In this document: positions 16,510-25,640 of the stretch, piece by piece
Numbering within the stretch: the stretch's first letter is position 1
How the letters are laid out: every line of letters begins with the position of its first letter
Origin: Paraliobacillus sp044383835
Lineage (GTDB): Bacteria; Bacillota; Bacilli; Bacillales; Amphibacillaceae
Length of the DNA: 64,000 bases
Direction of reading: 5' to 3'
Assembly (NCBI RefSeq): GCF_044383835.1
Contig: NZ_JBISEP010000008.1
Coordinates: forward strand, 52,010 to 116,009
Notes under the pieces: model-generated
Database searches by the model: none
What the model was told of the DNA's origin: nothing
The model's input: only the letters and a program-made list of their open reading frames with translations
Position numbers and translations under genes: made by a program

Positions 16510-16869
16510 ATGAATCATATTATTTTTATAGAAACTGGCGTTGGTATTGATACACACGGGCAAAATATAACAAAAGCAGCCGTCCGAGCAGTAGAAAATG
16601 CGATTCATTATAATTCAATGCCTGGATTAAAAGACTATTTGCCTGGCAAGTCGTTAGACAATATGAAGGTGAATGTAAAGTTAGCTGTTCCAGCTGATAA
16701 AGAACTTGTTGATATCGACGCAATCCGTAAAGAAATTCCATATGGCACAGTAACTGTAGAACTCGTGGATGGTGGGATGGCAACAACAAGTGGAATTATC
16801 CTAAAAGAGCAAGATGATAAAAATGACCTGATGTATATTGTTAATGCCGCCGTTGAAGTTGGCTATTAA
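16510..16869 (+). CDS. Lin0512 family protein (TIGR02058)
   Basis: 119 residues, conserved in Firmicutes but of unknown function. Recognised by the start IIFIETGVGIDTHGQNITKAAVRAVENAI and the LPGKSLDNMKVNVKLAVP segment. The family has been compared with ring-forming small proteins of cofactor or purine metabolism, without proof. AAAGGAGG precedes the ATG by 7 bases. Monocistronic, with its own promoter at 16444 and terminator at 16883. Confidence 0.82.
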   Translation: MNHIIFIETGVGIDTHGQNITKAAVRAVENAIHYNSMPGLKDYLPGKSLDNMKVNVKLAVPADKELVDIDAIRKEIPYGTVTVELVDGGMATTSGIILKEQDDKNDLMYIVNAAVEVGY

Positions 16870-16882
16870 TGCTCCATCACGT

Positions 16883-16915
16883 AACCTTCTTTATTTTAGT
16901 GAAATAAAGAAGGTT
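16883..16915 (+). terminator. Terminator of the Lin0512 family gene
   Basis: AACCTTCTTTATTT and AAATAAAGAAGGTT, perfect 14-base arms with a 5-base loop, 14 bases after the stop. Confidence 0.85.
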
Positions 16916-17153
16916 CTTGTTTCATTTAATACATTTGATAGTTGCTAAAAAGTGTTGTTGGCTAAAAATGCATACAATCATGCTAAGCACTCTAATTTTA
17001 AATATTGTATCAACCGAAGAACATTTAAATTCTGCTTTATGTCAATTATTCGATCCTGTCTTTTTCTATCACATAATTATCTTTTCTTAGATTTTTCACT
17101 TCGCTAATTTCTGTTGATTCATCATGTTACACCGAATTTTATTTCCCAACCAA

Positions 17154-17179
17154 AAAAACTACGTCTAGACGTAGTTTTT
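17154..17179 (-). terminator. Terminator of manA
   Basis: Perfect 26-base palindrome around ACGTCTAGACGT with A and T tails, ten bases beyond the manA stop. The T run on the minus strand completes a Rho-independent terminator. Confidence 0.85.
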
Positions 17180-17188
17180 AAGCTGATG

Positions 17189-18151
17189 CTATGCTGTGGG
17201 ATAAGAAACAAGAAATTCTGCTTTTCCGCTTAAGTGAAAATCATTAATCGTTGCAGGAATGATAAAATGATCTCCTTTTTTAATATCATATGTTTTACCA
17301 TCAATAGTCAGGGTTGCTTGTCCTTCAACTAAACTGACTTGTAAGAAATCTACTGTGCGTGTTTGGTTCACTTCACCATCTAGATTCCAATGATAAACAG
17401 TAAAATATTTTTCTGTTACTAAACGCTTTGTAGTTAGTCCTTCTATCTCTTCTACATTCTGATCATAAGCTGGTGTTTTATGTGGGACAGTTGTTACTTC
17501 GACTGCAGCATCGAGATGTAATTCCCGTGTATTTCCTTCTGCATCTGTTCGATCGTAATCATATACACGATACGTAATATCTGAACTTTGTTGTGTCTCT
17601 AGAATAACTAAACCTTTTCCAATCGCATGAATCGTGCCACTAGGGACATATATAAAATCACCAGCTTTGACTGGAACTCGACGCAAAAGATCCTCCCAAT
17701 TTCCATCTGCGACCATCTTTTTCAGTTCATCTCTTGTTTGTGCATGATGTCCACAAATAATCTCTGCATCTTCATCCGCTGATAGCACGTACCAGCATTC
17801 TGTTTTACCATAAGGTTGTTTTTCTACCTCACGGGCATATGTATCATCAGGATGTACTTGGACAGACAAATCAGTAGCAGCATCTAATATTTTTATTAAT
17901 AATGGATAAGCTTCATTGTTATTTGCTGGTTTATTAAAAAGTTGTCCTTGGTGTTCCCACGCATCTAATAACGTTTTACCAGCTAGTTCACCATTTTTGA
18001 TTTGACTTGGGCCATTTGGATGCGCAGATATTACCCACGCTTCTCCCGTATGTTTATATGGAATTTCATAGTTAAACGCTGTGCTTAGCTTCTGACCGCC
18101 CCAAATGCGTTCTTTAAAAACAGGTTGTAAAAATAATGGCTCTTGATACAT
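17189..18151 (-). CDS. manA: Mannose-6-phosphate isomerase, class I
   Basis: 320 residues, usual length for the short Bacillus-type enzyme. Interconverts mannose 6-phosphate and fructose 6-phosphate in the cytoplasm. Zinc ligands are visible: His100 in SVQVHPDD, Glu118 in KTECWYVL and His175 in YVPSGTIHAIG. The start MYQEPLFLQPVFKERIWGG is typical, with AAAGGAG upstream of the ATG. It stands alone, with its own terminator, and would connect mannose-type PTS uptake or glycan synthesis to glycolysis. Confidence 0.95.
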   Translation of the reverse strand: MYQEPLFLQPVFKERIWGGQKLSTAFNYEIPYKHTGEAWVISAHPNGPSQIKNGELAGKTLLDAWEHQGQLFNKPANNNEAYPLLIKILDAATDLSVQVHPDDTYAREVEKQPYGKTECWYVLSADEDAEIICGHHAQTRDELKKMVADGNWEDLLRRVPVKAGDFIYVPSGTIHAIGKGLVILETQQSSDITYRVYDYDRTDAEGNTRELHLDAAVEVTTVPHKTPAYDQNVEEIEGLTTKRLVTEKYFTVYHWNLDGEVNQTRTVDFLQVSLVEGQATLTIDGKTYDIKKGDHFIIPATINDFHLSGKAEFLVSYPTA

Positions 18152-18250
18152 ATATCAGTATATCTCCTTTACTATTTTGTCTTTCTTATATATTTTATCA
18201 TAGCAAAATATTTATGCACGATTAAATACTCACTCTCTAAACTAAAAAAC

Positions 18251-18503
18251 TGTCCACATGTTTATTCACAATTTATGTTTTAAATACATTATCAACAGGT
18301 TATGCACAGGTTTTTCACGATTTTTGGTATCATTCGATTTTGTCTATTGTATATTTTGTATAAGAATAATTGTTCGCTACTAAATATAGAGAGTTATCCT
18401 CAGGGTTATGCACAACCTGTGAATAACTCAGATGACTTATCCACTATTCTTAGTAAAATCCCTTATTTTCATTTGTTTTTAGCAGCTAACGACCTGTGAA
18501 CAA
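18251..18503. other. Cluster of DnaA boxes between manA and htrA
   Basis: Non-coding stretch of about 250 bases. Perfect TTATNCACA boxes stand at 18262-18270, 18300-18308, 18406-18414 and, inverted, 18418-18426. One-off or near boxes stand at 18251-18258 (TGTCCACA), 18289-18297 (TTATCAACA), 18311-18319 (TTTTTCACG), 18394-18402 (TTATCCTCA), 18437-18445 (TTATCCACT) and 18495-18503 (TGTGAACAA, inverted). Such density is far above chance and matches known DnaA-binding clusters that titrate DnaA or control initiation. No dnaA or dnaN gene is near, so it is not evidently oriC itself. Confidence 0.72.
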
Positions 18504-18531
18504 CTTTTTTCATTCTTGGCTTAGCATTAAA

Positions 18532-18561
18532 AACGAGCGGTAGCCAACCTAACCGCTCGTT
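18532..18561 (-). terminator. Terminator of the walR-htrA operon
   Basis: AACGAGCGGT and ACCGCTCGTT form a 10-base stem, followed on the minus strand by TTTTTAAT, just after the htrA stop. Confidence 0.9.
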
Positions 18562-18564
18562 ACT

Positions 18565-19794
18565 TTATTGTTCTTGTGCTGTTAATGTTACCGTTACTTT
18601 CTGTTTATTACCATCACGATAAAACGTAACAACCATTTGATCTCCTGGCTTTTTTTTCTGATACAGATGTTTTCGCAAGTCAATAATATTCTTAATCGGC
18701 TCTCCATCTAATGCGATGATGACATCATAGGTTGCCAAACCGGCTTCTGATGCTGGTGATCTAGGTTCAACACTTTGTAAATAGATTCCACTAGTAACAT
18801 CAGTAGGTAAGCTTAAACTTCTTGTCCATTCTACTTGTGCGACATCCTCTAGTGAATAGGCTTCAACTCCTAAAAAAGCACGTGACATTTGGCCATTCTT
18901 TTCTAATTCTTCTATTACAGGGATAGCGTCGTTTATCGGGATAGAGAATCCAATCCCTTCCACAGATGATTGCGCTATTTTCATCGAGTTAATTCCAATT
19001 AGCTGTCCGTCCATATTAATTAGTGCGCCACCACTATTACCTGGATTAATCGCAGCATCGGTTTGAATTACTTCTGCTTGCCAATCGGCTCGCCCATCTC
19101 CATTAAAATCTTGTGGAATTGCTCGCCGCTTTCCACTAATAATTCCTTGCGTTACCGAACCAGATAAATCCAGTCCAAGTGGATTACCGATAGCAATAGC
19201 TGGTTCGCCAACTTTCACATGATCGGAGTCACCTAATGCTGCTACATGTTCGATTGCATCTCTATCCATTTCAAGAACTGCCAAATCCATAAATAGATCA
19301 CTACCTCGTAATTTCGCAGGTAAACGAGAATCATCGGACAAAATAACTTCAATTTGATCAGCACCATCTACGACATGATAGTTAGTTACTACAAATGCTT
19401 TATCCCCTTGAAGCTTATAGATCACACCTGAACCCGTCCCTGACTCTTTTCCTGCTTCTTCTGTAAAAATCGATGCAGATTGAATATTTTCAATCCCTAC
19501 AACGGTCGGTGCTACTTTTTTAACGATTTCTGTAATCTGAGTAGAAATATCTACGCTCATAGGCTTTACTATGGAAGAGACATTATCATCTGACGTTGTA
19601 TGATCTTGTTGGTGGGCCGATTCTGGTAGCATAATCTGATAAGGTAAAATATCATACCGAATTAAACTTGGTAAAACTGCCGCAAATAATATAACACCTA
19701 TCACCATACCTAATATACTTGGCACAATCCAAGATTTACTTTTGTATTTCTTTTGATCGGTATTGTTTTGCTGATACTGATCATCATATCTCAC
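18565..19794 (-). CDS. Membrane-anchored HtrA-type serine protease with PDZ domain
   Basis: 409 residues. Quality-control protease acting outside the membrane. A short cytoplasmic N-terminus is followed by one membrane helix (22-45), then a trypsin-like domain with the triad His140 (NYHVVDGA), Asp170 (FMDLAVL) and Ser254 (NPGNSGGALI), then a PDZ domain (about 310-400). Corresponds to YycK/HtrC of B. subtilis, the last gene of the walRK operon. 60 bases separate it from walJ, and a terminator follows. Confidence 0.95.
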   Translation of the reverse strand: MRYDDQYQQNNTDQKKYKSKSWIVPSILGMVIGVILFAAVLPSLIRYDILPYQIMLPESAHQQDHTTSDDNVSSIVKPMSVDISTQITEIVKKVAPTVVGIENIQSASIFTEEAGKESGTGSGVIYKLQGDKAFVVTNYHVVDGADQIEVILSDDSRLPAKLRGSDLFMDLAVLEMDRDAIEHVAALGDSDHVKVGEPAIAIGNPLGLDLSGSVTQGIISGKRRAIPQDFNGDGRADWQAEVIQTDAAINPGNSGGALINMDGQLIGINSMKIAQSSVEGIGFSIPINDAIPVIEELEKNGQMSRAFLGVEAYSLEDVAQVEWTRSLSLPTDVTSGIYLQSVEPRSPASEAGLATYDVIIALDGEPIKNIIDLRKHLYQKKKPGDQMVVTFYRDGNKQKVTVTLTAQEQ

Positions 19795-19854
19795 GGATAA
19801 CGCTTCCTCTCTATACTATCTCATATATTGATAGTGTGCCTCATCGAGGAAATT

Positions 19855-20652
19855 TTAAACGACTTCGTATACAGGTGTTGGAGCATTTGGATCGGTATCA
19901 TGGATTTCAATTCGATCACCTATCGGAAATCCCTGCTCCATTAAATGGTTTTCCACAGACATACGCGCTAATTCTTTCATATTATTATCTTTACTTAAGT
20001 GAGCTAAATAAATTCTTTTCGTATGATCACCGATAATATCTGATAATGCTAATGCAGCATCTTCATTAGAAACATGTCCGGTGTCACCAAGAATACGACG
20101 CTTTACATTCCACGGATAACGCCCCATTTGTAGCATCGATACATCATGATTCGCCTCAAAAATTAGCGCATCAGCATCTTCTACCGTCTTTTTTATTCTT
20201 TCTGACACATAACCTAGGTCAGTGACAATAGCTACTTTTTTTCCGTTATGATGAAACGTGTAAAACATTGGTTCAGCAGCATCATGAGATACCCCAAATG
20301 ATGTCACATCGATATCACTAAAAACTTTGGTTTCTTCCATGTTAAATGTGAACTTTTGGTCTAATGTTAACTTACCTATGGAACCTTCCATTGCTTTCCA
20401 CGTTTTTTCATTCGCATAAATAGGCAGATTGTACTTTCTTGCCACAATGCCTAGTCCTTTAATATGGTCACTATGCTCATGTGTGACGAGTATTTTAGAA
20501 AGTGTTCCTGGATCAATTTCCGCTTCTGTTAGTAAACGCTCTATTTGTTTGCCACTCAATCCCGCATCAACTAGAATATTTTCTTTATCTGTGCCAATAT
20601 AGAATGCATTTCCCGTACTTCCCGATGCTAATACTGAAAAACGTAACGTCAT
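19855..20652 (-). CDS. walJ: WalJ, metallo-beta-lactamase fold nuclease
   Basis: 265 residues. The metal site HEHSDH (58-63) with later His and Asp residues (ADALIFEANHD, VTDLGYVS, LAHLSKDNN) marks the metallo-beta-lactamase fold. WalJ (YycJ) is a 5'-3' exonuclease-like enzyme that links the wall-stress operon with DNA repair. Start overlaps the stop of walI by 4 bases. Confidence 0.94.
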   Translation of the reverse strand: MTLRFSVLASGSTGNAFYIGTDKENILVDAGLSGKQIERLLTEAEIDPGTLSKILVTHEHSDHIKGLGIVARKYNLPIYANEKTWKAMEGSIGKLTLDQKFTFNMEETKVFSDIDVTSFGVSHDAAEPMFYTFHHNGKKVAIVTDLGYVSERIKKTVEDADALIFEANHDVSMLQMGRYPWNVKRRILGDTGHVSNEDAALALSDIIGDHTKRIYLAHLSKDNNMKELARMSVENHLMEQGFPIGDRIEIHDTDPNAPTPVYEVV

Positions 20653-21596
20653 TCATTCCCCACTCCAATTGTTGTATTGACGATGTTTAATAAGCTTTTT
20701 TTTATTGATTTGTACAATGCCTCTTCTTCCTTTTCATCTTTGGTTTGAAGATATAAAAAGGTACTTGCGTCTGTTGCATCTATTTCTTTGATAAATTCAT
20801 TATAGGTTGTATCAATGAAGTCTGTATTACTTGGATAATTATGTCCTTCAATGGCATTTACAAAGTAATCATCTGTTTCATTTACTTGCACGTTCCAAGT
20901 TGGGTTTAATACTTGCTCCCCATTAGGAAGTGAAATTAAATTATGATAACCTAAATTAACCTCCGTTACTGTATCGCCAGTCTTCAATAAATTTTCTTTT
21001 AAAAATAACGTTGAAATAGCATTCATTTGTGAATTTAATTTCTCTGGTTCTTGTGATTCACTTTCTTCCTTCTCCATCATCGTTTGAACATATTGAACCA
21101 TCTCCCCATCATCATTTACTTGAATGAATAACAGGGCATTTTTATTATAAAAAACAGGTAATTCTATTCGTTGGAAAAAAACTAAAATATTTTTATCTGA
21201 ATCTTTTCCCCAAAAAGTATATTCCGTGTTGTTTAGTATCAAATTATCCAATTTATCTTGATAGGATTCTTCTTCTACATTGATTGGTACTGGCTCTTTA
21301 AAACGACCAATTAGTAGATAATCATTAACGATTAATTGTTGTTGATTATCTAGTTGTTCCAGCTTATCAATATCAGCTTCAGAATACGATTTATTCATTG
21401 CATAAATCAATGGTGCTTTAAAAGACTTTTCAGAAACATTTTCCTCTAAACCTTTAATATTCGAAGAAATTTCCTGTTCTGTTGAGGATTCTTCACTATA
21501 TTTATATTCTTCTTTCGTTAGTAATTGTTGGATAAGAAATATATCAAGGACGAGGAAGCAAATAATAAACAATAATTTAGTTTGGTTCCACTGCAT
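20649..21596 (-). CDS. walI: WalI, membrane regulator of WalK
   Basis: 315 residues. One N-terminal membrane helix (about 6-25) followed by an extracytoplasmic domain. WalI (YycI) with WalH forms a complex with the WalK kinase in the membrane and tunes its activity. Overlaps walH by 20 bases and walJ by 4, so translation is coupled along the operon. Confidence 0.9.
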   Translation of the reverse strand: MQWNQTKLLFIICFLVLDIFLIQQLLTKEEYKYSEESSTEQEISSNIKGLEENVSEKSFKAPLIYAMNKSYSEADIDKLEQLDNQQQLIVNDYLLIGRFKEPVPINVEEESYQDKLDNLILNNTEYTFWGKDSDKNILVFFQRIELPVFYNKNALLFIQVNDDGEMVQYVQTMMEKEESESQEPEKLNSQMNAISTLFLKENLLKTGDTVTEVNLGYHNLISLPNGEQVLNPTWNVQVNETDDYFVNAIEGHNYPSNTDFIDTTYNEFIKEIDATDASTFLYLQTKDEKEEEALYKSIKKSLLNIVNTTIGVGNE

Positions 21597-22914
21597 TATG
21601 TTCTCCCCCTATCCTTTGTTTCGGAACATCTAATTCTTCCCAGTCATCAATTCCTTTTACATACCATGTTGGTGTTAATTTATACAACTGTCTTCCACTT
21701 TGTTGCTCCAACTTATAACCGATCGTTACATCATGCACCGAGCGATTTGCATAACTTTCACCTTGTAGAATAGACACTACGGAAGATGGATTCAGCACAT
21801 TGGATTGTTGACCAGGCCCACGAATATCTAATAATTGAATATTAGGGTGTATATATTTGTGGACTTTTTGATCATGCCATTGCACTGATATTTTAGTGAG
21901 TGAATCAATTTGATAAACTGGGCGTCCATTAAAACTTAAACTGTAATCCACGACATTCGTATTGGCTGTTGAAGCCAAACCAGTTAAGATAAAACGAAAT
22001 GGAGCTGTGGCAGTAAAGCCTAAGTGCGTGTTCATAAAGTTATTATGCACTTGGTCTAATAATTGATAATCATCAATTGTTTGATTTTCTACTGTCGTTG
22101 CATTTGTTGGATCAGTAAAGCTAATATGGTTAGTATCCCGAGTTAATTCTCTTGTTCCATCTGTATAAATAATTGCGCCTCCTTTTAAAAAGGAGCTCTT
22201 TACAGAAGATGGCGTCTTGAATAATAAGTTAATAAACGGATTTACTTCTATTTCTTTATAGGAAGATAAATAGGATGAGACATTTACTTTTTGTGGTAAA
22301 TATATATTTACATCCTCACTATTTTTAAATACAATATGATTGGATGTCGTGTTATTATCTCGATAGTTATTCAGATATCTCACTACTTGACTATAGTTTT
22401 GCACACTAGCTCGAATCGCAGTGTCTGTATTTACATTTAAGAATATTAACTGTGTCTCACCTTGCTTGTCTGACAGTCTAATGTACATTCGATCAAAACT
22501 ACCCTCTGGAATAACTTCTTCATCAACAATAAATAAATCGCGCACTATTTCATTCGGTAATGCTGTTGGAAAAATAATCTCTGTTAGATTTTGCTCCTTA
22601 TTTATAGCTTGGTAATCTATTTCTGTCTTAGCAAAATCAAAAATAGGCCATGTTTGTATTTCCTCGTATAACGCAGATTCATCTTCTTTTTTCTCAAATC
22701 CTACTGGTTGGCCTTCTACATGATAAATAATTTGTGAAGGCTGAATGGTTTCTTTTTTTGTTTGGGATTCTCCTGCTAATTGCGCCTCAATCAAATCCTC
22801 ATTATTTGTCAAATCATCATTACTTGGTTGATAATTCCAAATAGCTATAGTCAATAATAAACTTAGTGCAACTAAGAGGATTAAAATGATTGTCGTCCAT
22901 GAGTTTGATTTCAT
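21577..22914 (-). CDS. walH: WalH, membrane regulator of WalK
   Basis: 445 residues, single N-terminal membrane helix (about 8-27) and a large extracellular part, the layout of YycH. Together with WalI it restrains or modulates WalK. Its ATG overlaps the stop of walK by four bases. Sequence conservation in this family is low, so the call rests mostly on position and topology, which are unambiguous here. Confidence 0.92.
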   Translation of the reverse strand: MKSNSWTTIILILLVALSLLLTIAIWNYQPSNDDLTNNEDLIEAQLAGESQTKKETIQPSQIIYHVEGQPVGFEKKEDESALYEEIQTWPIFDFAKTEIDYQAINKEQNLTEIIFPTALPNEIVRDLFIVDEEVIPEGSFDRMYIRLSDKQGETQLIFLNVNTDTAIRASVQNYSQVVRYLNNYRDNNTTSNHIVFKNSEDVNIYLPQKVNVSSYLSSYKEIEVNPFINLLFKTPSSVKSSFLKGGAIIYTDGTRELTRDTNHISFTDPTNATTVENQTIDDYQLLDQVHNNFMNTHLGFTATAPFRFILTGLASTANTNVVDYSLSFNGRPVYQIDSLTKISVQWHDQKVHKYIHPNIQLLDIRGPGQQSNVLNPSSVVSILQGESYANRSVHDVTIGYKLEQQSGRQLYKLTPTWYVKGIDDWEELDVPKQRIGGEHNAVEPN

Positions 22915-24746
22915 GCTTTCCCACCCCGCTTTCGATTAATAAGCGGTAATGTAAATACAATCGTTGTCCCTTTACCCTCGACACTGTCAGCCCATATTTG
23001 TCCATGGTGAGTAATAATAATTTCTTTCGCAATCGCAAGTCCTAATCCTGTACCCCCAAGTTGTCTAGACCTTGCTCTATCCGCTCGATAAAAACGGTCA
23101 AAAATACGATCCAACTTATCTCGCGCAATACCGGGACCTTGATCGGCTATACTTACCTTAATTCGTTGTCTTTCTTTCATGACTCGAAAGATAATTGTTC
23201 CATTCGTAGGTGAATATTTGATAGCATTAGAAATAATATTGTCCATGACTTGAATGATTTTATCCTTATCAATCCATAAAAATAAACTATCTTTCGGAAT
23301 ATGTCGTTCGATTAAAATCGATGCTTGTTTATTCATTTCAAAACGATCCAATAAATGATGGAAAAAAGGAACAATATTCACTCGTTCTTTATGCATTGGT
23401 TGTTCTTTGTGATCCATTTTCGATAGTTGCAGCAGATCATTAACTAATCGAATCATTCTTTCTGTTTCATTTTGTGTTACTTCTAAAAACTGTGGAGCGA
23501 TCGTTTTATCTTCCCATGCACCGTCTGTTAATGCTTCTAAATAACTTCGCATCGTAGTTAACGGTGTGCGCAGTTCATGCGAAACATTGGAAACAAATTC
23601 ACGACGTTCTTTTTCCACTTTTTCCTGTTCTGTTACATCACTTATCACGGTAATTAAACCCGTAAATTGGCCTTGTTCATCTTGTACGACTGAAAAATTT
23701 GCTTTAATTAGGAAGATTTGTTCGTCATCACTAAAATCAATCGTTATTGATCCAGCATCTTGAAACGCTAATAAATCAATAGTGTAATCCTCTAATTGCA
23801 ATACATCAATAATTGATTCATCCTTCACTTCTTCAAATGATCGATCAATGAGAATCGATGCTGGCTCATTCATTAGTGTTATTTGACCAAACTCGTTTGT
23901 AGCTATTACTCCATCTGACATATTCGATAGGACGGTACTTAATTTCCTTCGCTCCTCTTCGGTCTTATGGTTAGCTAACCTAATCTTACTACTCATATCA
24001 TTAAAAGTCGTAGCTAGTTGTCCAATTTCATCATTGCCATAGACATTTACCTTTTTTGTGAAGTCACCTTGCGCCATAATCATTGCCTGTCGACGCATTT
24101 CAGTAATCGGTTTTGTAATCGATCTAGCAACCAGCACGCCTATCACAGCACTGATTATAATCGCAATCAATGTTCCATTTAAAAAAATATTATTAATATT
24201 ATCTAGCTGTGCATACACGTCTTTTTCCATGGAAGCTTTTAAATAAATAACTCCTAAAGACTGATCTTGTTCATAAATAGGTACTACTCGAACTAGCTGA
24301 CGATCACCTGTATGCGCATCTCGTTGGACAGTTTCTGTATCAACTTCATATAAAATTGCATTACGAATAGCCGTATTCTCACTCGTAATGATCTTGCCAA
24401 TATCTTCTTGTTCTGTATTTGCACCAATAATCCGAAATTGACGATCGATTACTTGAAGTGTGGAGTACGATTCACTTCTCCCGTATAAATCGACAATGTT
24501 TTGAACTTCTTGCTGCAAAGCATTACCATTTTCCTCTTCTGGTCTCTCTTCTTGTAATGCTTCTTTTATATTGTAAGTTAACACGTCTAAACGCTCTTCA
24601 ATATTGTTAATGAAATTTTCCTCTAAATCATCCTGCAATTCCTTAGCAAAATATGCACCAATTACTTGGAATGCTAGCAAAAGTAATAAAATCATAATCA
24701 TAATGATTTTCCATTGAATCGATTGTGTGATTTTAACCTTTTTCAT
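22911..24746 (-). CDS. walK: WalK, essential cell-wall sensor histidine kinase
   Basis: 611 residues. Membrane helix 13-31, extracellular Cache-type sensor 32-185, second helix about 187-208, HAMP to 262, PAS about 266-375, then HisKA with phospho-acceptor His390 (NVSHELRTPLTT) and the HATPase domain with N, G1 (DQGPGIARDKL) and G2 (GGTGLGLAIAKEI) boxes. Phosphorylates WalR in response to cell wall hydrolysis state. Full length and without lesions. Starts 9 bases after the walR stop. Confidence 0.97.
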   Translation of the reverse strand: MKKVKITQSIQWKIIMIMILLLLLAFQVIGAYFAKELQDDLEENFINNIEERLDVLTYNIKEALQEERPEEENGNALQQEVQNIVDLYGRSESYSTLQVIDRQFRIIGANTEQEDIGKIITSENTAIRNAILYEVDTETVQRDAHTGDRQLVRVVPIYEQDQSLGVIYLKASMEKDVYAQLDNINNIFLNGTLIAIIISAVIGVLVARSITKPITEMRRQAMIMAQGDFTKKVNVYGNDEIGQLATTFNDMSSKIRLANHKTEEERRKLSTVLSNMSDGVIATNEFGQITLMNEPASILIDRSFEEVKDESIIDVLQLEDYTIDLLAFQDAGSITIDFSDDEQIFLIKANFSVVQDEQGQFTGLITVISDVTEQEKVEKERREFVSNVSHELRTPLTTMRSYLEALTDGAWEDKTIAPQFLEVTQNETERMIRLVNDLLQLSKMDHKEQPMHKERVNIVPFFHHLLDRFEMNKQASILIERHIPKDSLFLWIDKDKIIQVMDNIISNAIKYSPTNGTIIFRVMKERQRIKVSIADQGPGIARDKLDRIFDRFYRADRARSRQLGGTGLGLAIAKEIIITHHGQIWADSVEGKGTTIVFTLPLINRKRGGKA

Positions 24747-24755
24747 ATTTACTTG

Positions 24756-25460
24756 CTACTCCTGTTCAGGGTTACGTAAATAATAGCCAACACCTCTTCT
24801 AGTAACGATCCATAACGGATTACTTGGATTATCTTCAATTTTTTCGCGCAGGCGCCTAACCGTTACATCAACGGTTCGTACATCACCATAGTAATCATAT
24901 CCCCAAACCGTTTCTAATAAATGTTCACGTGTCATCACTTGACCTATATGTCGTGCTAAATAATGTAATAACTCGAATTCTCTATGTGTTAATTCCACAT
25001 ATGTACCATCTCTTGTCACCGTATATGCATCCGGATGAATTACTAATGAACCAATCTGTATATCCTTGTTTGACCTTGTATGATCTGCTGGTATTTGTTT
25101 CTGTCTTCTTAGGTTAGCTTTTACTCTAGCAATGACTTCTCTATTACTAAACGGTTTTGTTACATAATCATCTGCTCCTAATTCTAGTCCAAGTACTTTA
25201 TCAATTTCGGAATCTTTAGCTGTAAGCATTATTATTGGCATATTGTGTTCTTTACGAATTTCTCGGCATACTTCATTGCCATCTCGATTTGGCAGCATAA
25301 TATCTAATAGGAGTAAATCTGGCTTTTCTTGATCCGTTAAACGTATCGCTTCATCTCCATCATAGGCACAAATTACTTCATATCCTTCTTTTTCTAAATT
25401 AAATTTTAATATATCTGCAATTGGCTTTTCATCATCGACTACTAATATTTTTTGACTCAT
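24756..25460 (-). CDS. walR: WalR, essential OmpR-type response regulator
   Basis: 234 residues. Receiver domain 1-120 with acidic pocket DD9-10, phospho-acceptor Asp53 (LLDIMLP) and Lys102 region (YVTKPFSNRE), then a winged helix domain that binds TGTWAH-N5-TGTWAH repeats to control autolysins and wall remodelling. AAAGGAGG precedes the ATG. A possible promoter is AAGACA-N18-TAAAAT (minus strand, 25521-25526 and 25497-25502). First gene of the walRKHIJ-htrA operon. Confidence 0.97.
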   Translation of the reverse strand: MSQKILVVDDEKPIADILKFNLEKEGYEVICAYDGDEAIRLTDQEKPDLLLLDIMLPNRDGNEVCREIRKEHNMPIIMLTAKDSEIDKVLGLELGADDYVTKPFSNREVIARVKANLRRQKQIPADHTRSNKDIQIGSLVIHPDAYTVTRDGTYVELTHREFELLHYLARHIGQVMTREHLLETVWGYDYYGDVRTVDVTVRRLREKIEDNPSNPLWIVTRRGVGYYLRNPEQE

Positions 25461-25583
25461 TTGTTATTGCCTCCTTTGACATACATGGATTACTTATATT
25501 TTATCGTACTTTAGCATAAATGTCTTTTTTATTAGATGAATTGTTTACATAAGATATCCTTTGCTACTTTTTATTATATGCAT

Positions 25584-25617
25584 AAGACCCTTGCTGCTTC
25601 TATACAACAAGGGTCTT
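25584..25617 (-). terminator. Hairpin after the M23 peptidase gene
   Basis: AAGACCCTTG and CAAGGGTCTT, a 10-base stem with a 14-base loop, 24 bases beyond the stop of the peptidase gene and upstream of walR. T-tract is weak on the minus strand. Confidence 0.7.
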
Positions 25618-25640
25618 CTTCTGTATTGTAATCTATCTAA

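Noticed and set aside
18302..18499. Possible 65-codon gene in the manA-htrA spacer
   Set aside because: No ribosome binding site, and the stretch is filled with DnaA boxes; the reading is a by-product of these repeats.
18251..18503. Interpretation as the chromosomal origin
   Set aside because: dnaA, dnaN, rpmH and AT-rich unwinding modules are not present; a titration or regulatory cluster is the more cautious reading.
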